From: Temnothorax longispinosus
Taxonomy: Eukaryota > Arthropoda > Insecta > Hymenoptera > Formicidae
Reading direction: 5' to 3'
Assembly: GCF_030848805.1 (NCBI RefSeq)
Contig: NC_092365.1
Span: 17,537,049-17,601,048, forward strand
Length of the DNA: 64,000 nucleotides
Below, piece after piece: positions 24,898 to 36,319 of the stretch (positions within the stretch are counted from its first letter, which is position 1; the number at the start of each line of letters is the position of its first letter). Under the pieces are notes generated by a model, which was not told the DNA's origin, did not search any database, and was given only the letters and a program-made list of their open reading frames with translations. The position numbers and the translations under genes are program-made.

Positions 24898-26691
24898 TGC
24901 TTTATTATATTGATATTAATGAGAATGTTTCTCCAAATAATTAGCAGTATCATGGTCACTGCAAACATAAAATATACCGGGACAAAGCTGAAACCATTCT
25001 TTAGTACGACTAAATGAAATTGAATAAATTTAATAACTATGGGGAACGCAATAAATCTCTATAGTCGAATATGTGAGATTACTTTACAGCAAAAGTAATT
25101 TCCGGGATTAATTATCGCGACGTTCGCGATATATAATATAGCATGTCAGTTGACCAATGGGTCAAGTGGACGAGCGTTTCGTGCAAAACGAGTCGCGAGT
25201 AAGCACGCGTGTAAATTTGATTACTGGTTTCATGGAGCGCGCGTCGAAAAGGGCGAGCGCGTTAACGCGGTAGTTTCCGGCCGAGCGCCGCGGAACGTTG
25301 CGTGAAATTTTTGCGAGCCGGATGGGCTTGCGACGCCCCGAGGTCCCGTTGTTTTTTTTTCTGTACCTTCCGCGAGATACGGAAATTTCTGTACTTTTCA
25401 TTTATTCGTTACGTAAATGAAGGGGGTGGTGGGCGCGTGCACGTGCAGTAATTCGGGTCGAGTCAAAGCCTCGGCGAGCGTGTATAATGAACACAGGTGC
25501 GGATGCGGAATGCGACAAGTGTATGAGCGCGCATCGCATCAGTTCTGAGCATTTAAACGGCCATCGAACAAAGGAATGTCGCGTGGAGTTGTCGCTTTGT
25601 GCACAAAGCCAGATCATGCATCCAAAGTAACACGATAATCCGTCCGTAGCGTATAAATTCTGTTTTTATTGGTATGTATTCCGCGGTATTTCTAATGATA
25701 AAGAAAGACTCTTCTACCGAGATGTGATTACGCGTGCCTCTGAATTCGCGCATTTGTGCCCGAGCGCGAACCAGTGAGCCAAACGAGATGCACATATTTT
25801 ATGCGCGTTTCAGAATCTGTATTTACAATCACATTTCTGCTGAAAGATTTGATTAAACCAATTTGAGACACGATAATTTTAATGAATAGATCTTGAAAAT
25901 CAATTTGATAATATTAGATTACGTCATATTATTCAAGTTATATTTGCAATCGCAATTCAATAATTAATTCCTGAGAGAAGGCTATATGTGCGTATGAATA
26001 TTAATAGTTTTCGAATCTTGCAATATGTTTCCGGTGAAGAAACGTGAATATTTGTGTGAAAAATCTGTTTTGAATTTCAAGAATAGGTTTTCAAAGCGTT
26101 ATCATTAATAACTGTGATCTATTGTTAGGATATCTTTTTATCCCAAAAAATATTTATTTATAATTATTTTATGCGCAAAGAAAAGACTTATTTTTCTGGA
26201 TATTAATTATTCTAGGCATTGCTATAATTTACGTATATTTGTATTTTATAGTTCAACACGTAGTATTTTTTAACGTAATCACATCTCTGCCGTATTATAG
26301 TCACAACTACGCATCATATCGGTGAGAGATATATTAGTTTTATTTTAGTTTATTGAGGTAATAGATCTACATGAAATTGTACCAGATATATATGATACGT
26401 ATGTATAGATATTAAATTAAAAGTGAACAAATATAAATATAATGTTTCATAGAAATCTATTACTTTAGATTGGATGGACTAAATATTCCATTTCCAAAAA
26501 AGGCATGTTAAATCGATACTCGAGTCTATTGAATTGTTGCCTCTTTTCCGCGATGCCAATTTTGGTTCTCTTGTTGCGTTTACTTCGTGAACTGTCATCG
26601 CATATTTTGACATGTTGTGTGACGTATCAAGGGATTAATATAGTTAACAGTAACAGTATAATATTAAAGCTAAATAGCGCGCGTCTGTGAA

Positions 26692-26725
26692 GTCTAGTAT
26701 TATAAATAGTCTAGTATTATAAATA
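26692..26725. repeat. Two tandem copies of a 17-bp unit
   Basis: GTCTAGTATTATAAATA is repeated exactly twice and is followed by a partial third unit (TTTAGTATT). Confidence 0.93.
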
Positions 26726-26827
26726 TTTAGTATTGGAATTAGTATAACTGTCAATTTATTCAACAATTTATGTACGATTTATCAAATACACGTAAAATTT
26801 TCAGAAAATGCAGTTAAGAACACCATA

Positions 26828-26870
26828 AAGATAGAATATATTAATTAGATAGAGAGAAGATAGAATATAT
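26828..26870. repeat. 14-bp direct repeat, period 29
   Basis: AAGATAGAATATAT occurs at 26828-26841 and 26857-26870, separated by 15 bp. Confidence 0.9.
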
Positions 26871-27638
26871 AAATTTTTTGAGATTTATTTTATAAAATTT
26901 TTTGTTAAATTTATTATAATGAATTTAATTTTGATAACTATTTAAATAAGTAGTAGAAAAACAAGGAAAAAAGAACGAATAAAAATAAAACTATGACAGG
27001 TAGAGTATTTGTAGAATGTAAAGTTTTTACTTAAATCTCTTTATAGTGTTCCTATTTTAGAGAAAATAAAAATTGAAATAAAATATATATTCTCTTTTAA
27101 TTATGTATGTGAAATGAAAATAAGTGATCTATAAAACACAGTAGAGAAAAATGATTAAAGTATAATTATATTATTCTATTTCTATCTTCTCTAAATATTT
27201 TCTGTAATATAATTTTAGAAGTTTGCATTGAATTTTTTTATACGTTTCCAAGATTAGATATTATTTATTATCTGGTACAAGAATATGATATTTAGAAATC
27301 TTTCCGTCATTACATCATATGTTTTGTACAAACATTAAGTGAAGATAGAAAACATTTTAGATATTATACCATATTTTAAATTCATTTATTTAATAAAAAC
27401 AGTTATGATTAATGATTAGCTTTATTAATGATTATATCTATTCTTATGATAAATAAGCTAGTTCTGTTTTAATTTTTTAGTCTATTCATTCTTACTTATA
27501 TAGTGGTAACTGGATTATATTATATACTTTAAAATAAAAATACATTTAATATGTAAGCCAATTATCTCATCGCATACGTAATATCATGAAGTATTTCACA
27601 ACAATGCAATATTTAATCCCGTCAGATTTCACCGGAAG

Positions 27639-28218
27639 TTTAACCGGTCCGTTTCTAACTTTGCCGAATATACTCGCAATTAATCTTTACTAAAGATATG
27701 ACAATAGAACCATTAGTATTGCCAGATATAAAAGTTTATTTTAAATATCTCACCTGACCAACTTTTTAATAAGAGATGACTACTTATTAATACAGGCATT
27801 AGTCTAGAAATTTATTTATACTTTCGGTTTTTATATAGCTTGATAGAATTACGTGTAATTCAGTGTAGTATTATTAGCAGTACGATGTTGTGGATAATCA
27901 TTATAGATATTTTGAAAGAAACGATTGGATTCTCGGAAAATACAGGATCAACGATCAACGCGATCGCGTGTGAATCTGAGTTCAATTTAATTATCATGCA
28001 CGGATTGTAACCGGTTTTCTATATTCAATTTGTCGCAATTTCACGGTACCGGTTATTAAATTGTTCGCTTTTTGTGCAATTAGCGTCGATTAGATCTGTG
28101 CAATTAGCGTGTCGATATTTTAGGACAATCGTCGATATCCCCTCGCGAACGTGTTATTGGTTTCTCGTTGAACTTCGGTAACCAGCAGATGCGGTAAATT
28201 TAACCGTACCGTTTCTAA
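27639..28218. promoter_or_regulatory. Cluster of AACCGGT-type motifs
   Basis: TTTAACCGGTCCGTTTCTAA at 27639-27658 is nearly repeated (18 of 20) at 28199-28218. Between them are TAACCGGTTTTC at about 28009-28020 and GGTACCGGTTATTAAA at about 28045-28060, the last matching on the opposite strand. AACCGGTT-like sequence is the known core for Grainyhead/CP2 family factors. An ETS-type CCGGAAGT lies directly before the first copy. Four related sites in about 580 bp at the edge of an AT-rich desert suggest an enhancer. This is motif-level inference only. Confidence 0.35.
28073..28110. repeat. Tandem pair of TGTGCAATTAGCGT, period 24
   Basis: The same 14-mer lies at 28073-28086 and 28097-28110. Each copy carries CAATTA, a homeodomain-type core, and each is followed closely by TCGAT; GTCGATAT recurs at about 28131. 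The pair lies within the AACCGGT motif cluster, so it may be part of the same regulatory element. Confidence 0.6.
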
Positions 28219-30383
28219 ATATTGTGCAAATTTTTTTCCAAACAAATATTTCCGATCTCCGTGAGTAAACGCAACACCGTGAATTGCTGTAAATAAATTT
28301 ACAGCACAAAGTGCTCGTTGGGCGCGTCATTGGTGTTGAGAGGTAGTTTGTTGCAGTTTTATCTTTCGCAAATATCCTACAATGGCAGTCATTTAATGTA
28401 CACGTTGTACAACGTAGCGTGCGCCAGATGAAGTTAGTGCGTTAGAGCAAGCGCTATGATAAAATTCGATCGACTGAAAGCCAGCCCGCAGCTAGTCGTA
28501 AATTTTCAAGCGTGGTTGCAAAACGATGCGACGCAAAACAATGATGCGGACATATCGTCGCGGTTTCAAGTCGCTATAGGGCGTCGCCATGAAGCAGTTC
28601 AACAATCATCCAATCCACAAAGATGGTACTTTCGCCATGATACAACGCCATAAACGCTCAAAACCATGATTAGAATCTCGCGAAAACCCTCTTATGCAAG
28701 GGTGAATTAATCCGTTAAATTCAACGATACTATGAGAGTCAATAAAGTTAAAAATGGAGAAATCTTACATTGTCTCTTATCTTATATCGTTCTTTTTTAA
28801 ATTTAAGGGTTAAAATTGCATAACACATTGCTTATATTTAATACTTTTATGTAATATGTACTTCTAAAAGAATTCGCGAATCAAAATGGCCTTGTACCTT
28901 GCAGCTCCTTGTCCCTTTCTAATTTACAATATCATATGTATGAGCAAATGAATAAGCCGATGCATGCACATGCACGTGACGAGTATCAGAATGCAATGGA
29001 GCCTAGCAATCCTGTCTTGTTCCCTCGGTCAACAAATAAACCATTGTGCCCTGACCCAATGCGCATTGTAACTGTATTATGCATATGTGATTACAGCACG
29101 TAATGCAGCGGTAATATTAATGACGGTATACGAACACGGAGACACAATCTAGCGCACTTTCAATAATTGGCTGTATTGAACGATTTACACGAAACTGAAG
29201 TTAAAATTTTTGCTAGGACGCAATATTGGCCTGACTAAATTAATATCGATCAAAACAAGTCAATTTTTTTAGAAACGAAAAATAAAAAAGCGAGAGAGTT
29301 AGAAGCAATTATATAAATATATATAAAAATATCACGATGACAAACGGAAATTGAATTATTTTTATATAGGAACTTGTAGTTTCTGTGATATTTGATTTTC
29401 TCACGTATATATTATTTCAATCTCTTTGGCTGATATTAATTGAGATACGCAAAGATAAACACACACAAATTATTAAGTACTGATATAAATTATGGAGATT
29501 TAAAACGGATCGCGGATGTCTTTAATAACTTTGGATTATTCGGATTATACATTCGCGATGATTATATATGTATAAGAGTCACCTCATTAAGCGTGCTGAG
29601 AGTGAACAGCGGCAGTAAAAATTCGCTTCGTGAATTACTGGTTGCGTGCGGCCGGCTATTTAACGAGCGAGTGAAAGAGCGGTTGTGCGAAATGTGAAAA
29701 TTCACGTACGAAAGATAGGACGAGAGAGACATATAAAGACAGAGAGAAAGAAAGAGAGAGAGGGAAAGAAAACTGCGGTATCACACTCGGTGCACGCAGC
29801 ACAAAGCAAAATTGTACACAGGTAAATTTACAATGGTTTTCATTCTGTATGGGCACGTTACCGTAACGGAGTATCCGGTCGCATACCTGACGCGCGTTTT
29901 GCCATGGGCTGGGCGCATGTCGGCACCTGCCGACAGGGCCGTGGAAAATTTCGGCGGGATTTAACAATTACACGATATGTTACACACGACTGTTCTACCC
30001 TCCCTCGGGGGAGTGGAGAGAGTGCGCGTGTTTCACCGGACACCGGGAAATTCATCGGCCGGCCAACTACGGTTCGTCAATCAATTCTGCGCATCCACTA
30101 TTAAAGCACGTACATCGATGTTGCATTTGCCCATCTTATCCCCTTTCAAACCGCATTGTCGATCTGTGCGTTAACCGCGGCGTAATACCGCGACAGCTTA
30201 CTTCGTGATCCTGGCAAGCCTGATGGCAAAGATCAATGGTCAAGCTAAATTGGAAACATTATCTAAACGGCGGTAAAAACTCGAAGTATATCACTTATCG
30301 TTTTCTCTCTATATGTTAAAAAGATGCGTAAGAATATAAATAATATAAATATATACGATATTTTTAATTACGTAATGAGAAAT
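28219..30383. other. Non-coding block
   Basis: No gene is supported. Near 28285-28306 a hairpin (TGCTGTAAAT / ATTTACAGCA) is present. A GA-rich tract lies at about 29727-29770. A CpG-bearing patch covers about 29630-30190, with overlapping ORFs (103 codons minus, 64-66 codons plus and minus) lacking domains. Confidence 0.5.
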
Positions 30384-30519
30384 AATAATATTTTATTATA
30401 CCAGTTTATACCAAAAAATAAAACAAAAATTAATAAGTGAAAATAATATTATAAATAATATTTTATACCATTTTATACCGAAAAATAAAACAAAAATTAA
30501 TAAGTGAAAAAAATATTAG
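30384..30519. repeat. Two tandem copies of a 67-bp AT-rich unit
   Basis: AATAATATTTTA..., then TATACC..., then AAAATAAAACAAAAATTAAT and AAGTGAAAA occurs twice with period 67. Few substitutions and a short indel near the start distinguish the copies. No coding content. Confidence 0.85.
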
Positions 30520-30765
30520 ATATATAAAATATGCTGAATTCTGACATTTTAAAGCAATATTGCATAATTTTCACTGCGATACAATAGATATTTTTGCAAT
30601 TCTACAATTATTTGTAATTTAACAAAAATCATTTTTAAATTAATTTAGTATGCTTTTATTATAATATTTTGTTACTAATATTTTCTGTAATAATATTTTA
30701 CCAAAGAAACAAAACTCCAACTATATAATTATTATATTTTTTATGTGTGGAATATTACGTTTATA

Positions 30766-31101
30766 CACTGAGAAACCCATTTGGTTGGAATAACCAAATT
30801 TTAGTTGACACAACATAAGTTATTTGTTTCTGTATTAGCAAACAAATACTTTTGTTCGAAGAATATGTTGTACGAAGATTGGGCTATGAATTAACTACGA
30901 ATTGCAACTACAAGAATAATTTTTGTTTTGGACGACACGAATTTAAATAATATTTATTAAGGGAACAAAATACTTTCAACAAAAGAAGTTGGTTTCTCTA
31001 AACAACCTAATCATTTGCAGAAATCAATTGATTTAATTCAACGAAACCAAACTCGCCAACAAAAAAATTTCGATTCTATCAACTAATTGGGTCTCTCAGT
31101 G
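30766..31101. mobile_element. 336-bp MITE with TA target duplication (Tc1/mariner-like)
   Basis: The left end CACTGAGAAACCCATTTGG matches the reverse complement of the right end (CACTGAGAGACCCAATTAG); 19 of 22 terminal bases agree. The element is flanked by TA on both sides (30764-30765 and 31102-31103), the target duplication typical of Tc1/mariner elements. The interior is AT-rich with recurrent TTGGTT/AACCAA motifs and no open frame of note, so it is non-autonomous. Superfamily assignment is inferred from the TA duplication. Confidence 0.8.
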
Positions 31102-31103
31102 TA

Positions 31104-32693
31104 TTTGTCTAATAAAATTCAGGTTTCGTATATATTTTTTTATTCATGAATGAAACGTATGAAGACATCGCAATCAGCGACCCTTAATACTGCCGATAAA
31201 CCGTATAAATAATAAACATAGTCGAGCGCTATTTAATTGATGAACGCTGGAATCGAAATATTATTACGCCATCGTCAGTGATAAATGGCCGGTTGACCCG
31301 TTTTCCCATTGCGTTATTTTTCGACGAACAATTATCGCATGGTGCGTTAAAAAATCAACATGCACTATACATATTTTTTTTGTTGTATCGCGCGAATTTA
31401 ATCTCGTTCTCAGCTGGATCACAATTCGAATGTAAATACGTTTTTTGTGTACGTAACTAAAAGGAAATGCATATATTATTCATGGTAGCACGGAAAATTT
31501 ACCTCGGGGGATTGTTAGGTCATCGTAAGCGAGATTCGGGCGTAGAGAATGAACGTCGTTGCGCGTCTCAGACGATATAGATTATCTCTTCGCGTGCATA
31601 GCATGGGTCCGTAAAATAACGAAGTGAAAGAAAGTTAATCCAGGAACATCCGTAATGTTTATTGTTCACGGTATCTCGCACTTATCTGTCGCGTGTTGAA
31701 AATTCTTGCGGTGGCAAGTCGTACTCGATATGAATCGTCATAATTTCATTGAATTCAAACAGAGCGTATAGTACTACGAGAGAACCTCTGTCTGTCATCG
31801 AAAACGTCGACTTCCTGGCGCTGTGACACCTTAGACAGCAAAGGTCACTCGCTGTTGTAAGAGGTTCGGACTTCGCGACGTATCCTTCCATCTAGGATTA
31901 ACAGCAAAAACTTCTTTAGCTAGAATCATCTGTCATCTGTTGACGCAATTACGATGAGTTCGCATTATGTACGGGTGTTATAATCATTCTACGTTAATCT
32001 TATAACGCATAACTTCGTAACGAAGGAGTGTTTGTAGAAAATAAAATAACAGAAAAATAATTTTGATGTAAAGTTAAATTCGATATTGCAAAGGATTGGT
32101 TTGATTTAAAAATGATGTAGGAAAAGGAAGAGATTTGATTTGCACAGAGAATGCACAGAGACTGCCGTGACATAATTAAACGCTATCTTGCATTTATCTT
32201 TATTTATCTTGCATTTATCTTATCCATTGGATCGATAATTCCAAGTATCGGAGGCGTCGCTTTTATTCATTCGCTGTTTGCTACGCTACTGTTAAACGCA
32301 CTCTCGCGCATTCCGCCATGAATACGAATTCGCATTTTGCGCCTTCGTGTCGGCGGAAAAATAAATTTCACCGTCGTCGATTCGATCGTTCAGTTCTTCG
32401 CTGCCTCTCCATCGTCTCGGCGATGTCGCGTCTGCATATCGATGGTCGACGACGTCGCACGTGCGATGTAGAACGCAATTTTAAATATTGCAGCGTCGAA
32501 GTTAAAAGTGTTTCTGCCTGATCGGAATATCTGTGCGAGCAAGTTAAGCATCGCGTCACGACGATGAAGAGCGCTTTAATTCAGCGGAAATAAATATATT
32601 CACGTCTATAATCTACTCGTAAAATTTGCAAAAGAAATTATTTTATCTTGACCTGACATTTTTAATATTTTAATATTTTTCTCATTAATGTGT

Positions 32694-32697
<4 letters not shown>
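31104..32697. other. Non-coding block with short tandem repeats
   Basis: No gene is supported. A TGCACAGAGA repeat (period 11) lies at about 32141-32161. TATCTTGCATTTATCTT lies at 32184-32200 and 32205-32221 (period 21). A small CpG-bearing patch covers about 32260-32570, with ORFs of 63-67 codons on both strands. Confidence 0.5.

Positions 32698-32782
<85 letters not shown>
32698..32782. repeat. (GA)n microsatellite, about 85 bp
   Basis: Pure GA repeat, the longest uninterrupted one in the window. The overlapping 69-codon ORF reads as Arg-Glu repeats and is an artefact. Confidence 0.97.
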
Positions 32783-32785
<3 letters not shown>

Positions 32786-35700
32786 TTTGTAATAAGTATA
32801 TAACAGACTTTTTAATTTATGCTGTTTTTCTTCGTCTTGTAGTAAAAGTTGTAATTACTAAAACTAATATGCCAATCGTGTATATCACTTTTTTTATTTG
32901 ACAAGCATGTAAAAAAATATCTCATGTTTTCACAACTGAAATATACCATTGAAATATTTGTCCAATGAAATAAAACGTAGATAATCGATAGTAATATAAA
33001 TGGATCGTACGTGATCGACGTGGTTTTTAATTGAGAAATTAGGTCGAACGAAAAACACCATCATGCGACAGACTGCAATTATGAGAGCCTGTACATATGT
33101 ATTTTCATTAAACGAGATTATCCTACGAGGTGATTTTATTATCGGTGTAATTGTTATTGGCGTGAAATTGCGCGATAATATGCGATTTCCAGTGCCGACG
33201 CCGACGGGGAGAAATTACGGGTCCTTAGGGGTCTTCTCTCGAAACGTGCCGCCGACCCGTGACGTGACACGACCACGACGTGAATATTATCGACGTTTAA
33301 TGTAAAGACATTAATCCACGAAGGCATGCAATTTTTAAACCACACACTCTCCGCGCGCGGTTATTAGCGAGTCGTGAGGTTTCCCTTAAAAGATGCCTTG
33401 AATGTCACCGTTGTAGCGTGACGCGAACGTTATCGGTGATCGGCGCTACATTATCCCGCGTATTCGGGGAACGTAAAATTTTATTCATATATATATCATC
33501 ACGTTCGCGAGAAAATCCGCGCGAACGATTACCGCTTTACATGCATATGCTTTTATGAAGTGTTATGACAAACAACGACAATATTCATTACTACTGCATC
33601 ACAATTTTCAGAGTCTCTCATTTAAATTAGCATTCAAAATATGGTAAATGTAACTTGATGAAATTGCTCGTGAATTTTTGATATCCGCTTCTATTATGAT
33701 AAAATTTCAAGTTTTATATTTTACATACTATTTGAATAACCGTTAACATCTTCTCGTATATATCTTTCTCGACACACAAGCGACAAAGCAAATTCGATAA
33801 TTTAGGAATCATCTATCTATATACGTCTACAGAAGTTCGTTACTATGAAGTAACGCGGAGTGTGACTTAGACGCGTTTGTAACTTAGACGATTCCTTATC
33901 CGAACCAGATGATTTCTTGGACAAGCCAGACAATTTCTTGGCGAGATTGCATGAGAGCGCGATGGGCGAAGTTAGGTCGAGGCAGTGCGAATTTGGAGGA
34001 ACAAAATTTGCCGTAACCCAGGGAGGGAGACGAATTAAACGTCTCGTGACATGTCAAAGATCCACCTCCTCGAGAGTTGTTAGGGAACATCCATCGCTTT
34101 GAATACCGCCGGCACCATGTGAACGTGTCTCGCCGTTTGTTGAACGTGAAATTTCCCGTTCATCCACCGCCGTGACTTCCTCCCTTCTCGCCACTATTTG
34201 TGAGAAGAAAATTGTCAGTTCTATTCGGACGTAAAATTCAATCTCGGTTCTCTTCCATTTGCAGATTAGCCGAGATGCACCGCGTCTCCTCCCGCTTTTA
34301 TTGCCTCTGTGTTTTTTCTTTTTTTTTTTTTTATACCATCGCTTTCGTTCGGTGCTCTCTCATCCTTTCCTCCGTGTATCCGTACACGTCGATTATATCC
34401 GAGAAAATGTTCCGGGATATACGACAATGGAAGACAAAATGATAGAAAGATAGTCGACGCAATCATCGATAAAGTTGGCAAGTATAAAAGCACACGAAGT
34501 AGCGAAATAGCGAAGTAAGGAGTACTTTGGATTTATTTTTGTTTGCAGAAGAAATTTTATGGTGTGACGTCTAAATTTTTTTTTGTTTTTTATCGTGCGC
34601 GATAAAAATCTCGCGCATCTTCATTTACAGATTTTCACGGTGAAAATATACGGTTATTACAAGGGCGTGGATATTACTAACTGAAACCATCAGTTGCTTT
34701 GAGCGCAGAATAATCCGTCATTTGTAAAATTCACAGAGCGCGGAACGAATGCATAATATTTTATTCGGACAAATAAATGTTCTCTCTCCATGGCGGAGTG
34801 CGGAATGTCAGAACGGAAAGCGGTTGAAAAATTAGTGTTTGCTTTAGCGTGCGAAAAAATCGCGCGTATATTCGACTTTATAAATCGCGTCTCTCCGTCG
34901 ATTCCTCCGTCCGTTATCGCGCGGACCCTGGTAGTACTCATTGCGAGAAACGTCGACCCTGAAAGATTAAATATTCGTTCTCTCGCGGTAAGGGCGATAA
35001 AAGCTTAATCGGCTCGTCGATTAAAATCCCCGCAACCGCAGTTAAATTCACGCGAGAAAAAGAAATCACTTACTGCATCCGATAGGATCAATCAACTGCC
35101 CAGTTCAGCGCGATAACGCCCTTTTGCACCATTTCCCCGCTCGCCAAAAGCACAAAGAAAAAAAGGGCGGCGCCAGCCGTTCCGCCCGCGCGTTTGTGTC
35201 CGAACCGTCGCTTTGTGTTATCCCCGGTAATCGTTATCTCGCCTACAAAACTTCAAAAGAGCACAATTTTATATGTGATTATTAACCATGAAACTGCCGC
35301 CAAATAGCTTTCACGTCTCCGCTGTTACGAGGTAATCTAACTAATTACGGACGATCGTTTAAGTAGAATAAGTTGAAAAATTTGCACGCATAATTCTGTT
35401 ATTATTTAACGAGATGTTTTTTACGTCGATGCTAATGATGGAAATATCATGGAATCGCTTAGCATATTCCGGCAATGTCTTTGCTACTTAGCAAATACGT
35501 CGTTTGTAATTTGCTACGCGACTCCGCGCGCCGCGCCGTGATTCTCGAGAGATATTATTCGCGCAGAGCGCGTGATTACAAAATTTAATATTAAGATGGC
35601 GGGGAGAAAGGAGAGCGACGAAACAACCGACTGAAGTCTTAGCCCTTTGACAGAATATGCATTTGTGGCTTGGATTTAACATGGTCGCGCGAGAGAAATG

Positions 35701-35973
35701 CGGAATTTTCTCAAACTAGAAGCGCAGAAACGACGACCTTGCTCGCGATATTACAAGCTATTGCGCGTTGCATTCCACCGCTTTATGCTGGTTTACACTG
35801 CGCTTTATGTGCATACATTATATTGTAAAAATTCAAAGGTATTTCGCGGTTAAACTTTGTTCTACGTATGTATGCCGCGATAACCGTGTTATGCTTATTA
35901 CCCGAGGCTATTTCACGGCCGACGGACAAAAACTAAAAGCTACTAAAGCATGAAAGTTTACTATTGTGTGAAT
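32783..35973. other. Non-coding block
   Basis: No gene is supported. CpG-bearing patches lie at about 33200-33540 and 34780-35240. A direct repeat CCAGAYRATTTCTTGG occurs at 33905-33920 and 33926-33941 (period 21), just after two ACTTAGACG copies near 33866 and 33883. A T14 run lies at 34319-34332. ORFs up to 83 codons have no recognisable motifs. Confidence 0.5.
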
Positions 35974-36319
35974 TGTTTCATTTGTCTGCATTTTAGTGTA
36001 GAAAATATCGACTGAATTAATAAAAAATATGAAACCGAAAATATAAAACAGTAAGTATAACCGTATTTATATAATATTGGTGTCGAATTGGAATTAATAA
36101 AATGCACATAAATATGGAATACATAAATGTCATATAAAAAACGGTGTAAATAATAATTTAAAGGAATTTATAAAAAAGTTATTTATGAAAAAGTTTTAAA
36201 ATACATTATGAATTTATGAGAGATTAATACTGATATTAAAAATGTTACAGGCACAGTTATATATTTACCGCAACAATACAATTAATATTTTCTACACTAA
36301 AATACAGGCAAATGAGACG
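35974..36319. mobile_element. 346-bp element with 35-bp terminal inverted repeats
   Basis: The left arm (35974-36008) includes CATTTGTCTGCATTTTAG then TGTAGAAAATAT. The right arm (36285-36319) is its reverse complement except for four differences, all transitions. Weaker pairing continues for some bases on both sides, again mostly transitions. The interior is AT-rich with no meaningful ORF, which fits a non-autonomous DNA transposon. No clear target-site duplication could be fixed, so the true ends may lie slightly outside these coordinates. Confidence 0.7.

Larger units (their letters stand above)
22361..26100. other. Non-coding block, mostly AT-rich
   Basis: No gene is supported. CpG-bearing patches lie at about 22900-23180 and 25150-25560. 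GAGAGAGAGA runs occur near 24187-24198. A short inverted repeat CATGTGT / ACACATG lies at 23483-23489 and 23498-23504. ORFs of up to 95 codons have no recognisable features. Confidence 0.5.
26101..27630. other. Very AT-rich desert
   Basis: No gene is supported and CpG is scarce. Long A/T runs dominate. Open frames rarely exceed 60 codons. I saw no recognisable mitochondrial or transposon coding sequence. Two short tandem repeats are listed separately. Confidence 0.65.

Noticed and set aside
26101..27900. Nuclear copy of mitochondrial DNA in the AT-rich desert
   Set aside because: No mitochondrial gene, rRNA or tRNA signature could be recognised. The composition alone is not enough.
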